Part shown: positions 56,266-64,000 of the stretch, one piece after another
How positions within the stretch are numbered: the first letter of the stretch is position 1
Layout of the letters: the number at the start of each line of letters is the position of its first letter
Source of the DNA: Candidatus Cloacimonadota bacterium
GTDB taxonomy: Bacteria > Cloacimonadota > Cloacimonadia > Cloacimonadales > Cloacimonadaceae
DNA length: 64,000 nucleotides
NCBI GenBank assembly: GCA_029781115.1
Contig: JAKOXG010000004.1
Location: 1 to 64,000, forward strand
Direction: 5' to 3'
Notes under the pieces: generated by a model
What the model was told of the DNA's origin: nothing
What the model saw: the letters and a program-made list of their open reading frames with translations, nothing else
The model's database searches: none
Program-made: the position numbers and the translations under genes

Positions 56266-58348
56266 CCGGATAGTCCAAGCGTTTGCGATAGATGCTTTCC
56301 AAGACCGGCAGCATGGCGATTTTGGCTTTTTGCAGATCGCTGATGGTGATGGGTGCTTCGTTAAATTGCCCCTCCCGAATCAATCTTTGGATGGTGTCGT
56401 CAATGATCTTTTCCAGTTCATCCTTGGATCTGAGGTCTTTGGACTTGGTGGTGGATTCCACGATGTCTGCCAGCATCACCAAAGCAGACTCTTTGCTCTG
56501 GGGTTTGGGGCCTTCATAGCTGTAGTCTTCCACGTTCGGATTGAGCCCCTGCCGTTGCGCCGCATCCAAAAAGAACCTCAAGCTGCTGGTGCCGTGATGC
56601 TCTTGGATGATGTCTATCACTTCCTTGGGAATGTTGTATTTATGTGCCAAAGCAACCCCTTCTCTCACGTGATCTCTCAGTATGCTGGCACTTTCCTGAG
56701 GGTCAAGCTTATCGTGAATGCTGGACGAATCCTCGTTGTTCTCGGTAAAGATCTCGGTGTTTACCAGCTTGCCGATGTCGTGATAATAGCTGCCAACCCT
56801 GGTGAGGCGTGCATCCGCTCCGATTGCTTCCGCGGCACGTTCTGCGAGATTCCCCACCACCAGGGAGTGATGATAGGTTCCCACCGCCTGGGTGGCCAAC
56901 TTCTTCAAGAGTGGATGGTTGAAGTCCAGCAGCTCCAGGAGCGTTTGTTTGGTAGACCTGTTCCAGCGCCGTTCATAATAAGAACTGATCGCTGCAGCAC
57001 CCAAGATGGAAAGCGTAGACGAGATCAGGGCATAGCCGGAATTTCTGAGGATGATGATTGCGGGATCGTTTTTGTAAAGCGAGATGGAAAGACCGACCAC
57101 GATCATGGATACGGTCAAAACCAGCCAGATCCTGACCGGCTCATGCCAGGCCTTGATTCTGCGTATAAACACCAGCGTTATAAGCGTGGAAAGCAGCAGT
57201 ATCACAGGGGCGTAGGGCTCCCAGTTTATGAAAGGATTGAGGATGAGCGCATTGGCGATGGCGAAAAAGATGCCAAATTCAAAACCGGTCAAAACAGCGA
57301 GGGCAAGCGGAATCAGCGCAAAAGGGATGATGACGTTATTGACGCCCAAAACATGATGACTCAACACGCCAAAGACAGCCGTGAAAACGAAGCTGAGATT
57401 GATGGGCAGCTCGATGGAATCCTGCGCCAATTTCTTGGGCACCAAAAGAGGGAAAGCACTGTTTGTGAGCAGCAATATGATCAATACAAAGAGCAACATG
57501 CCCAAGGAAAGCCCCATGCGCTGCCAAGGTGAGCGTGTCAAATTTCTGGCTTTATAAGCCTCAGTGAGCGAATTAAGCTTGTTCAGGTCACTCTTTTTCA
57601 CCCGCGAATACTTCCTGAGGATGATCTCATTTTGCAACACTTCACCTTCCTGCGTGGGAACCGCATTGATGGCCATCTGCTTGAGCTCCTGATACTTGTT
57701 CTCATCCACCAACAGGTTTGGATGCACGAGCCTTTCGCTCAATTGCCCGGCAAAAGTAGAATAACCGCTTCTGCTCAGGGCATCCTGAAAAGCGGTCTTG
57801 GCTTCACCATATTCCTGAAAGCCTTCCACCGAAATCCGCTTCAGCTCATCGGATTCATACAGGGTGAGGCTATCCCCCAAAGCCATATCGTAGATGGGCG
57901 TTTTATACACCTTGGAAATGGCGTCGTAGATGGTGGAATAGGCACGCTCTCTGGAAGCATCGCTGGTGGCCAAAGCCAAAAACTCAGCGTTGGTTGGTGC
58001 TTTGAGCTTGTTCAATTCCACTGCCAAGTCTTCGGAATCCTTACGGTCGGGATACTGTCTCAAGGTGGCAAAAATGCGATCCAAAGAGCTGAAAGAGTCG
58101 AAACGCACCTGATCAGACACACTGAAGGGTGGTTGCAGCTTTTCCAAAGCGGCTTCCCTGTCGATTTTCAATTGCTCCTCGCTCTTGAGGATGGGAAAAT
58201 CAAAAGGAGAAATCAGCTCAATATCCGACACCTGCCCCTCGGTGAGGCGATATTCAGGGAAGGCAAAACTCCCTGCAGCAAAGATATGATGCAGCCCCGC
58301 AATCACTACAGCGGTGAGCAGAGCATAGACAAACGATTTTGAATTCAT
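56240..58348 (-). CDS. 7TM-HD cyclic-di-AMP phosphodiesterase-like protein (PgpH/YqfF)
   Basis: 702 residues. N-terminal membrane helix, a large extracytoplasmic 7TMR-HDED domain (about 30-265), seven membrane helices (about 280-475) and a cytoplasmic HD domain with YHHSLVVGNLAERAAEAIG and SYYHDIGKL. In Firmicutes PgpH hydrolyses c-di-AMP. The pgpH-ybeY order is conserved. First gene of the minus-strand run ending at 43227. Confidence 0.92.
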   Translation of the reverse strand: MNSKSFVYALLTAVVIAGLHHIFAAGSFAFPEYRLTEGQVSDIELISPFDFPILKSEEQLKIDREAALEKLQPPFSVSDQVRFDSFSSLDRIFATLRQYPDRKDSEDLAVELNKLKAPTNAEFLALATSDASRERAYSTIYDAISKVYKTPIYDMALGDSLTLYESDELKRISVEGFQEYGEAKTAFQDALSRSGYSTFAGQLSERLVHPNLLVDENKYQELKQMAINAVPTQEGEVLQNEIILRKYSRVKKSDLNKLNSLTEAYKARNLTRSPWQRMGLSLGMLLFVLIILLLTNSAFPLLVPKKLAQDSIELPINLSFVFTAVFGVLSHHVLGVNNVIIPFALIPLALAVLTGFEFGIFFAIANALILNPFINWEPYAPVILLLSTLITLVFIRRIKAWHEPVRIWLVLTVSMIVVGLSISLYKNDPAIIILRNSGYALISSTLSILGAAAISSYYERRWNRSTKQTLLELLDFNHPLLKKLATQAVGTYHHSLVVGNLAERAAEAIGADARLTRVGSYYHDIGKLVNTEIFTENNEDSSSIHDKLDPQESASILRDHVREGVALAHKYNIPKEVIDIIQEHHGTSSLRFFLDAAQRQGLNPNVEDYSYEGPKPQSKESALVMLADIVESTTKSKDLRSKDELEKIIDDTIQRLIREGQFNEAPITISDLQKAKIAMLPVLESIYRKRLDYPDEQKPRDE

Positions 58349-58471
58349 AGGAGACAGTCTGCAAAAAGCCCTGTGATTGTCAACTATAAGTTTTGCCCCG
58401 CACTTCCCTCACTTCAAATTGTAGCTCATTTTGAGCCCCAATTTGTTTGCTATAAACCGGAATATGCAAAA
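58349..58471. other. Gap upstream of pgpH
   Basis: Must contain the promoter of the minus-strand run, but no clear -35/-10 could be supported. Confidence 0.35.
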
Positions 58472-58640
58472 CATTTGACTTTTCAGCCGGCTTGCCCGTC
58501 CCCCAAAGGGCGCCCACGCACCCGCTTCGCTCAGTCTCCTAACTGCCTGCTTTCTTACTCGTTACTTACTCAAGGAGCAGGAGAGCAGCAGGGAAGGAGT
58601 TGGCAAGGCGCATGGAATCAGCATTTGAGAGGGGTCGAAA
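58472..58640 (+). repeat. 169-bp dispersed repeat, copy 2
   Basis: Matches 9098-9266 in inverted orientation (see that entry). Lies between pgpH and radA, both transcribed leftward. Confidence 0.75.
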
Positions 58641-58725
58641 GAGGCGGTTTTATGTGATAGTATTACAGTTCTGAGATAAATATTGATTTTCAACTGGCAT
58701 TTTCCGGTATCAGGTCTCAGAGGGA

Positions 58726-58750
58726 ATCTCCTACCAAAATGGTGGGAGAT
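58726..58750 (-). terminator. Hairpin downstream of radA
   Basis: 11-bp stem ATCTCCTACCA / TGGTGGGAGAT with loop AAA. It lacks a T-run, so termination is only possible. A similar hairpin is at 9304-9320. Confidence 0.4.
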
Positions 58751-58808
58751 TGGCGTCAGTTTCTCAGGGCAAAATACACAGTGTTTTGAGATGCTGCTAT
58801 CTAAGCGA

Positions 58809-60143
58809 TCAGCTGAAAAGGGAATACACGGCACTGAGGTCTTTGATCTTGATCACCGCTTTGCGTGCCTTGGTTTTGCTGCTTTCGGGAATGTAGATCT
58901 GCTCAAAGCCCAGTTTGATTGCCTCCTTGATCCTGCTTTCCATCTGGCTAACAGGCCTGAGCTCGCCACTGAGCCCCACTTCGCCGATGAATACAGCTTT
59001 TGGCGGCAAGGGGGTATCCTTCATGCTGGAGATCAGGGAAGCCAAAATGCCCAAATCCAAGCCAGGATCGCTGGAGCGCATACCGGCGGCAAAATTGACG
59101 AATACATCGCTATTGCGCAGGTAGAGCGCCAAGTGCTTTTCCAAGATGGCCAGCAACATAGCCAGTTTCTTTTGCTCCAAACCCACCGCCACCCTTTGCG
59201 CCGTGCCATAGCTGGATGCCGTGACCAGGCTTTGGATTTCCACGATGAAGCTGCGGCTGCCTTCCATCACGCAGCTGATGGCAGTTCCACTCAGGGAGGG
59301 GTCGCGGCTCATGAAGATGTGGTTGGGGTCGATCACTTCCTGTAAGCCGAGGTTTGTCATCTCAAAGATTCCGATCTCATTGGTGGCGCCAAAGCGGTTT
59401 TTCACCGCACGGAGGATCTTGTATTGCCCACGGGATTCGCCCTCGAAATAGAGCACCGTATCCACCATATGTTCGATAATCTTAGGCCCGGCTACCAGGC
59501 CTTCCTTGGTCACATGTCCCACCATAAAGATGGGGATGCCCCAAGTTTTGGCGGCTCGGGCAAAGCGGTTGCAGCTTTCACGCAGTTGAGTGACGCTGCC
59601 AGCGATGGAATCCACGCTGGAGGTGCTCACCGATTGGATGGAATCTATCACCACAAAGTCGGGACTTTCTGTTTCGATCACATCCAGGATCGCTTCCACG
59701 TCGTTGGTGCAATAGAGCCAAATGTTGGGGCTGTTGACGTTCAAGCGTGTAGCACGCAGGCGGATCTGTTGGTCGCTCTCTTCGCCTGAGACGTAGAGCA
59801 CCTTTTTGTCCATGGAGCCGAGCCACTGCGAGAGTTGCAGCATCAGGGTGGACTTACCAACCCCCGGTTCGCCACCGATCAAACTCAACATGCCGGACAC
59901 GATGCCGCCGCCCAATACCAGATCAAGCTCTTTGATGCCGGTATTGATGCGTGGGCTTTCATCCACCTTCACTTCAATGATGCGGGTGGGTTTGCCGCGC
60001 TCTGCTCTGGGTCCGCTGGAGCCTTTCTTTCCTATGATTCTGTCGGATTCTTTGAGCGTGCCCCAACTTCCGCAAGCAGGGCACTTGCCTACCCACTTTG
60101 AGGTCTCATAGCCACAATCCGAACAAAAAAAGCCATTAGCCAT
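58809..60143 (-). CDS. radA: DNA repair protein RadA
   Basis: 444 residues from ATG 60143, supported by AAAGGAG upstream; the frame extends further but without conservation. N-terminal zinc finger CSDCGYETSKWVGKCPACG, Walker A GGEPGVGKST, the RadA motif KNRFGATNE and a C-terminal Lon-like domain (GEVGLSGELRPV). A branch-migrating helicase that helps RecA-mediated recombination. Confidence 0.95.
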   Translation of the reverse strand: MANGFFCSDCGYETSKWVGKCPACGSWGTLKESDRIIGKKGSSGPRAERGKPTRIIEVKVDESPRINTGIKELDLVLGGGIVSGMLSLIGGEPGVGKSTLMLQLSQWLGSMDKKVLYVSGEESDQQIRLRATRLNVNSPNIWLYCTNDVEAILDVIETESPDFVVIDSIQSVSTSSVDSIAGSVTQLRESCNRFARAAKTWGIPIFMVGHVTKEGLVAGPKIIEHMVDTVLYFEGESRGQYKILRAVKNRFGATNEIGIFEMTNLGLQEVIDPNHIFMSRDPSLSGTAISCVMEGSRSFIVEIQSLVTASSYGTAQRVAVGLEQKKLAMLLAILEKHLALYLRNSDVFVNFAAGMRSSDPGLDLGILASLISSMKDTPLPPKAVFIGEVGLSGELRPVSQMESRIKEAIKLGFEQIYIPESSKTKARKAVIKIKDLSAVYSLFS

Positions 60144-60279
60144 CTTTAATCTCCTTTGTCTAAAACCACGTTTCAAAAACGACAGAAAAAGGCAAGCACT
60201 ATTTTGGTTATCTTGGCAATTATCTTGCATAATGCAGGCGGGGAAAGAGCCACAACTTTAATAATAATTCAAAAATTAC

Positions 60280-60308
60280 TTGTTTTGAGGGGGTAATCGG
60301 ATTATTGT
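60280..60308 (+). promoter_or_regulatory. Promoter of the glutaredoxin-MarR-OsmC-thioredoxin operon
   Basis: TTGTTT (60280-60285), 17-bp spacer, TATTGT (60303-60308), about 12 bp before the expected transcript start and 18 bp before the first ATG. The MarR protein of the operon may bind here, but no clear inverted repeat was found. Confidence 0.45.
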
Positions 60309-60326
60309 ATAGTTGAGGTATTCAAA

Positions 60327-60563
60327 ATGAGACCAAACATTGTAATATTTGGCACCCCCACATGTGGTTGGTGTAGAAAGGCTAAAGATTATTTCCGGGC
60401 ATCCGGCTATAGTTTCAAATACGTAGATGTATCCAAAGATGCGTCTGCGCTCAGAGATATGGTTAGAAAAACGGGGCAACAAGGTGTGCCCCAGATCTGG
60501 ATCAACAACGCAGCAGTTGTTGGTTTTGACAAAGCCAAGATAGAAGGCTTACTTAAGAAATAA
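60327..60563 (+). CDS. Glutaredoxin
   Basis: 78 residues, single thioredoxin fold with active site Cys13-Gly-Trp-Cys16 and the cis-Pro motif GVPQIWINN. Reduces disulfides or mixed thiols. First gene of a four-gene redox operon; GAGG precedes the start. Confidence 0.93.
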   Translation: MRPNIVIFGTPTCGWCRKAKDYFRASGYSFKYVDVSKDASALRDMVRKTGQQGVPQIWINNAAVVGFDKAKIEGLLKK

Positions 60564-60589
60564 CAATTACAAAAACAAAGGAGAAAAAC

Positions 60590-61045
60590 ATGAGTTCAAG
60601 TGCAAAAAGCTTCCTCGATCTCATCACCCGGCTTCAGGTGGTACTCACGGAGATAGACTACGTCCAAAAAGAATGCCTGCAGGCAGGAAAGATGGAATGT
60701 CAGCTCCTCAACTACCTCAGCACGGTGAATGAACCGGTCAACATGAACGAACTTGCCAAGTCCCTGGATGTCTCGCACAGCCGTATCACACGCATCATGG
60801 ACAACTTGGTAAACAAAAAGCTGGTCACCCGCCGTCCCTCAGAAAAGGACAGACGCTGCTGGTATGCCATCATCACAGAGAAAGGCAAAAAGCTGGCAGA
60901 GAACAGCCAACAGACCCTGCTCGAGCAGCAGAAGCGGATCATCGCCGGGCTGCCCGATAAGGAAATCGACAATGTCTACAAGGCATTGAAGACCTACGTC
61001 GAGCAATATGAGGCGCTGTTGCAGGCCTGCATGACGGAGAGCTGA
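60590..61045 (+). CDS. MarR-family transcriptional regulator
   Basis: 151 residues. Winged-helix core with MNELAKSLDVSHSRITRIMD (recognition helix region) and the wing KLVTRRPSEKDRRCWYAIIT. Likely autoregulates the operon; several MarR proteins sense oxidants through cysteines, and Cys24, Cys33 and a Cys in the wing are available. Its stop overlaps the osmC start (TGATG). Confidence 0.92.
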   Translation: MSSSAKSFLDLITRLQVVLTEIDYVQKECLQAGKMECQLLNYLSTVNEPVNMNELAKSLDVSHSRITRIMDNLVNKKLVTRRPSEKDRRCWYAIITEKGKKLAENSQQTLLEQQKRIIAGLPDKEIDNVYKALKTYVEQYEALLQACMTES

Positions 61046-61476
61046 TGGCGACTACCGTTAGCACAAACTGGGTCAAAGACACGCTCTTTGACGCCGAACT
61101 GTCGGGTCACCATCTTCTGATGGATTTGGACACCAAAGCTGGTGGAGAGGACAAAGGCCCCCGCCCCAAGCCTCTCATTCTGGCTGCTTTGAGTGGCTGT
61201 TCCGGGATGGATGTGGTTTCCATCCTGCAGAAGATGAGGGTGACAGACTATAAGTTTAAAATAGACATTGCGGCGGAATCCACTACCGAGCATCCCATCA
61301 CTTATCACACTATCAATGTGGATTTTCACTTTGAGGGAAAGGATCTACCCCAAGACAAGGTCTACAGGGCGGTAGAGCTTTCCACCACAACGTATTGTGG
61401 AGTGATGGCAATGCTGCGTAAAGCCGCACAAATCAACGTAAAAGTATATGTCAATGGTCTGGAGGTAACACCTTGA
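61045..61476 (+). CDS. OsmC/Ohr-like protein
   Basis: 143 residues. Conserved cysteines Cys52 (LSGCSGMDVV) and Cys118 (TTTYCGVMAML) match the peroxidatic pair of the OsmC/Ohr superfamily, which reduces organic hydroperoxides. The sequence resembles the YhfA-like branch more than Ohr. Overlaps the next gene by 4 bp. Confidence 0.9.
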   Translation: MATTVSTNWVKDTLFDAELSGHHLLMDLDTKAGGEDKGPRPKPLILAALSGCSGMDVVSILQKMRVTDYKFKIDIAAESTTEHPITYHTINVDFHFEGKDLPQDKVYRAVELSTTTYCGVMAMLRKAAQINVKVYVNGLEVTP

Positions 61477-61961
61477 GATATATAGCAATAATAATGGTTA
61501 TGCTGATGTTTGTGAATGTGCTTGGATGTAAAAATCCGGAAGCAGCTCAGCAAAATGTGGTCGAAGAGACTGAAAAGGTAGAAAGCCAAGGAATCTGGCT
61601 GACAGATTATGAGAAAGCCATAGCCGCAGCCAAAGAGAAGGACTTGCCCGTATTGATCAACTTCTCGGGATCGGATTGGTGCATTTGGTGCATCAAGCTG
61701 ATGGAAGAAGTGTTTGAAAAGGAAGAGTTTGTGGAATATGCCGAGGAAAACCTCGTGCTCCTGAACCTGGATTTTCCCAGAGAATCCGCTCAGAGCAAGG
61801 AGGTGCAGGCAGCCAATCAAGCTTTGGCAGAACGCTTTGGAATTAAAGGCTTTCCCACCGTGATCCTGCTCAATAGCAAGGAAGAGATAATAGGCCAAAC
61901 AGGGTATCGCGAGGGCGGTCCCGAGGCATACGTCGATCATCTGAAAAAGATGCTCAAATAA
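61473..61961 (+). CDS. Thioredoxin-like lipoprotein
   Basis: 162 residues from a TTG start overlapping the osmC stop. Lipobox FVNVLGC lipidates Cys19, so it is membrane-anchored outside the cytoplasm. Thioredoxin domain with Cys70-Ile-Trp-Cys73 (GSDWCIWC) and cis-Pro GFPTVILL. Likely reduces or exchanges disulfides in the periplasm. Last gene of the operon. Confidence 0.9.
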   Translation: MRYIAIIMVMLMFVNVLGCKNPEAAQQNVVEETEKVESQGIWLTDYEKAIAAAKEKDLPVLINFSGSDWCIWCIKLMEEVFEKEEFVEYAEENLVLLNLDFPRESAQSKEVQAANQALAERFGIKGFPTVILLNSKEEIIGQTGYREGGPEAYVDHLKKMLK

Positions 61962-61982
61962 ACAAACGTAAACCCACTATGT

Positions 61983-62014
61983 AGCCGGTATCATTTATGG
62001 TGTCGGCTTTTTTT
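61983..62014 (+). terminator. Terminator of the redox operon
   Basis: Stem AGCCGGTATC / GGTGTCGGCT (10 bp with wobbles), loop ATTTAT, followed by seven T. Confidence 0.85.
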
Positions 62015-62057
62015 GTGTTCGGCTTTTCCGGTCTGTGGAGGGGGCGCCGGAAGGGCG

Positions 62058-63917
62058 TTACTTCAGGCCTATCAGCTCGTAGATCTTAACCGCTTGGTTC
62101 TTGCCTTTTACCTTCACTTCGTCCAAAAAGCGGGCTTCTACCAGGTCTTCTACCTGTGCGTAGGTAAATTCGCTGATGATGATGTGCTTTTCGGTGTCGT
62201 ATTCTTTGTTGATGGCTTCCAGGCGGGCACCGAGGTTGATGGTATCGCCGATGGCGGTGTAGTCGAAGATCTGCTCACTACCAAGGTTCCCTACCACGGC
62301 TTGGCCGGTATTGATGCCGATGCCGATCTCAAAATCCTCCCGTCCTTCCTCACGCCATTTGCGCTGGAGTTGGGAGAGTCTTTCCCTCATCTGCAGAGCG
62401 GTTTTGCAGGCTGAAAGTGCCGGATTGGGCAATGGAACAGGCGTCCCATACAGCGCCATGATCTCGTCGCCTACGAACTTGTCCACGATGCCGTCATTGT
62501 GAGTGATGGTGTCTACCATGGCGGTGAGATATTCTTTGAGGATTTGCACCGTCTCCTGGGGTTTGTGGTTTTCGGAATAGGTGGTGAAGGAGCGGATGTC
62601 TGAGAAGAGCACCGTCACTTCCTGCAACGAGCCGCCATATTGCAGGCTTTTGGGGTCTTTGAGCAGTTTGTCCACCAGCTCGGGTGCCATGTATTGCTGG
62701 AAAGCGTTGCGGATGAAGCGTTTCTCTTTGAGTGAAGCCAGATATTGCTTTACCAGAGCCACGATGTAGAGGACAAAGAACAGCAGCAGGCTCTGAACGA
62801 TCGGCAGGATCATGGCTGCTTGGATAAAGAGTAGATAGGCTGCAAAATAGAGGGTGGGAGCAAGGATAAGCAGGATGATGGCTCCCCAAACGGGTTTCAC
62901 CCGATTCCAGACAAACCACAAGAGGATGGCCAAGACGGCCTGAATGCCCAAGTAGAGCCAAAAATCCACGTGGCTAAGGTATTTATTCTGCAGCACCATC
63001 TCAATGAAGTTGGCGTGTATTTCCACTCCCGGGGTTTGGATGCTGGAGGAGAAGGGGGTGCTGAAGTAGTCGTGCAGCTCGGCGGTGTCGGCTCCGATCA
63101 GCACTATCTTATCGTGGAAAACTCCCTGCTCAACCAGGTCATAAAACTCGTCCATTTCATAGCCCATGTAGCCGGGCATGGCGGTGAGGGAATCGTCTAT
63201 CACGCTGGAAAATGCGACATAGGGGAAGTGGTGAGCCGGGCCAAAGTAGTTGATCAGGGTCTCGTTGTTGCCAACGATGGGTATCTTCTTGTCTGTCACT
63301 TTCAGGTGGCCGCCGCTGCTTTGGATGTGCTTGTCCCAGTCTGCCTGGTAAACTCTGCGGTTGGCCAAAGCGGCTACACCCAGGGTGTATTGATTCTTTT
63401 GGGCAAAGTCGTGGAAAAGTGAGTAGCGGCGCATCACTCCATCCTCGTCTGTGCCAAGGTTTACCACACCCCAGCTGAGGTTGTGCAACATGATGGGATA
63501 TACGGGAGTCAGCAGTTGCTGGTGAGTGTCTCTGCCGGATGTTTCTATGATCTTGCCTGCAAAGACCACGTTTTGGTGCTTTGCGGCAGTCTGTGCCAGG
63601 AGTTCATCGTCAAAGTTGTCGGTGGATTCGGTAAATTCAAGGTCAAATACGATGAGCTTTGCGCCTGCGAGAGTGAGGTTGTCGATCAGTTTGGCATAGT
63701 ATTCCCTGGGGAAGGGGTAGCGTTCATCCAAGGCGTTGAAAGTCTCGTCATCAATGCCTACGATTACTATCTGATCGCTCAAGTCTTGAGCACCTCTGAG
63801 GCGGAAAAGGTTGTCTTGAGCCAGGTGTTCGATCTTGGCAAAAAAGCCGACCAACATCAGTAGCTTGACCACTGCCAAAATAACCAGGGGCGTGAGAATC
63901 GCTTTTAGTGCTTTCAT
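62058..63917 (-). CDS. CHASE2-domain class III adenylate/guanylate cyclase
   Basis: 619 residues. N-terminal membrane helix, a CHASE2 extracytoplasmic sensor (about 30-320, with DQIVIVGIDDETFNALDERY), three membrane helices (about 325-390) and a cyclase domain. The two metal Asp are in LFSDIRSFT and KFVGDEIMALYG; the transition-state Asn/Arg lie in GDTINLGARLE. The Lys before GDE and Thr in DYTAIGD suggest ATP as substrate. Makes a cyclic nucleotide in response to an external signal; no effector gene is adjacent. Confidence 0.93.
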   Translation of the reverse strand: MKALKAILTPLVILAVVKLLMLVGFFAKIEHLAQDNLFRLRGAQDLSDQIVIVGIDDETFNALDERYPFPREYYAKLIDNLTLAGAKLIVFDLEFTESTDNFDDELLAQTAAKHQNVVFAGKIIETSGRDTHQQLLTPVYPIMLHNLSWGVVNLGTDEDGVMRRYSLFHDFAQKNQYTLGVAALANRRVYQADWDKHIQSSGGHLKVTDKKIPIVGNNETLINYFGPAHHFPYVAFSSVIDDSLTAMPGYMGYEMDEFYDLVEQGVFHDKIVLIGADTAELHDYFSTPFSSSIQTPGVEIHANFIEMVLQNKYLSHVDFWLYLGIQAVLAILLWFVWNRVKPVWGAIILLILAPTLYFAAYLLFIQAAMILPIVQSLLLFFVLYIVALVKQYLASLKEKRFIRNAFQQYMAPELVDKLLKDPKSLQYGGSLQEVTVLFSDIRSFTTYSENHKPQETVQILKEYLTAMVDTITHNDGIVDKFVGDEIMALYGTPVPLPNPALSACKTALQMRERLSQLQRKWREEGREDFEIGIGINTGQAVVGNLGSEQIFDYTAIGDTINLGARLEAINKEYDTEKHIIISEFTYAQVEDLVEARFLDEVKVKGKNQAVKIYELIGLK

Positions 63918-63933
63918 CCGGTCTCCTTATCCC

Positions 63934-63964
63934 AAAAAGAAGGGAGGTCTTGGTGGCCTCCCTT
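63934..63964 (-). terminator. Terminator of a minus-strand gene lying beyond the window
   Basis: On the minus strand AAGGGAGG / CCTCCCTT around a 9-base loop, followed by CTTTTT. It lies just upstream of the cyclase gene and would end transcription entering from the right. Confidence 0.75.
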
Positions 63965-63976
63965 ATCGTTTATCTG

Positions 63977-63991
63977 CCTAACCTAAAACCT
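63977..63991. repeat. Telomere-like heptamer fragment
   Basis: CCTAA followed by CCTAAAA and CCT, the fourth site of this motif in the window. Confidence 0.6.
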
Positions 63992-64000
63992 CTGAGAGAT

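Noticed and set aside
56216-57532. 438-codon open frame on the plus strand
   Set aside because: Antisense to ybeY and pgpH, both clearly real; translation has no recognisable domain.

Overview
The window looks like the chromosome of an uncultured, probably anaerobic, Gram-negative bacterium of the FCB group. The best guess is a member of the Cloacimonadota (Cloacimonas-like) with moderate GC. Several secreted proteins carry a C-terminal YPNPFNPSTTI...GIYFVRL sorting/FlgD-like domain typical of that group. The housekeeping content fits a free-living diderm: PBP1A, an MlaF-like ATPase, lipoproteins, ThyX-type thymidylate synthase and 2-hydroxyacyl-CoA-dehydratase-like proteins. Taxonomy is inferred from protein style only.

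Layout. 1-700: 3' end of an IS3-type transposase and repeat-rich intergenic DNA. 0.7-8.2 kb: a large secreted protein (minus), then a cell-wall amidase, a PDZ/radical-SAM (DUF512) protein and a phosphonate-type ABC pair phnD-phnC without a permease; a palindromic repeat cluster has landed between phnD and phnC. 8.2-9.5 kb: a truncated secreted-protein relic and a 169-bp dispersed repeat. 9.5-14.8 kb: a soluble PAS histidine kinase and a 1381-aa secreted endonuclease-I/lamin-tail protein (both minus). 15.2-29.4 kb: the translation/transcription core, tRNA-Thr-Tyr-Gly-Thr-tuf-rpmG-tRNA-Trp-secE-nusG-rplKAJL-rpoBC-rpsL-rpsG, an order close to that around E. coli tufB-rpoBC. 29.5-38.5 kb: tRNA-Arg, two ABC-F ATPases, tRNA-Pro (minus), then a tightly packed run with a 2-hydroxyacyl-CoA dehydratase-like protein, mnmA, a DUF1232 protein, rdgB and a phosphohexomutase.

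38.5-43.2 kb is the accessory region: two secreted proteins (an Ig-like protein and an FGE/sulfatase-modifying-factor-like protein) embedded in many copies of a palindromic repeat (core GGCGGTTCAGCGACCGCC), plus a REP-associated tyrosine transposase (RAYT) flanked on both sides by the same repeat. This is a self-consistent RAYT/REP system and the most interesting thing in the window. The repeats also occur at 7.2 and 31.5 kb, and two of them supply the stop codons of neighbouring genes.

43.2-58.3 kb: fifteen minus-strand genes with overlaps or gaps under 20 bp, probably one transcript: pgpH-ybeY-corC-DUF3108-vanZ-mlaF-like-Gx transporter-PBP1A-GT2-glmU-like-ricT-rlmN-deoC-tandem thyX-DUF523. 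58.8-60.1 kb: radA (minus). 60.3-62.0 kb: a plus-strand redox operon (glutaredoxin, MarR regulator, OsmC-like protein, thioredoxin-like lipoprotein) ending in a clear terminator. 62.1-63.9 kb: a CHASE2 class III nucleotide cyclase (minus).

Other recurrent elements are telomere-like heptamers (CCTAACA/CCTAAAA) at four intergenic sites, a 75-bp repeat at 545 and 31441, and the 169-bp repeat at 9098 and 58472.
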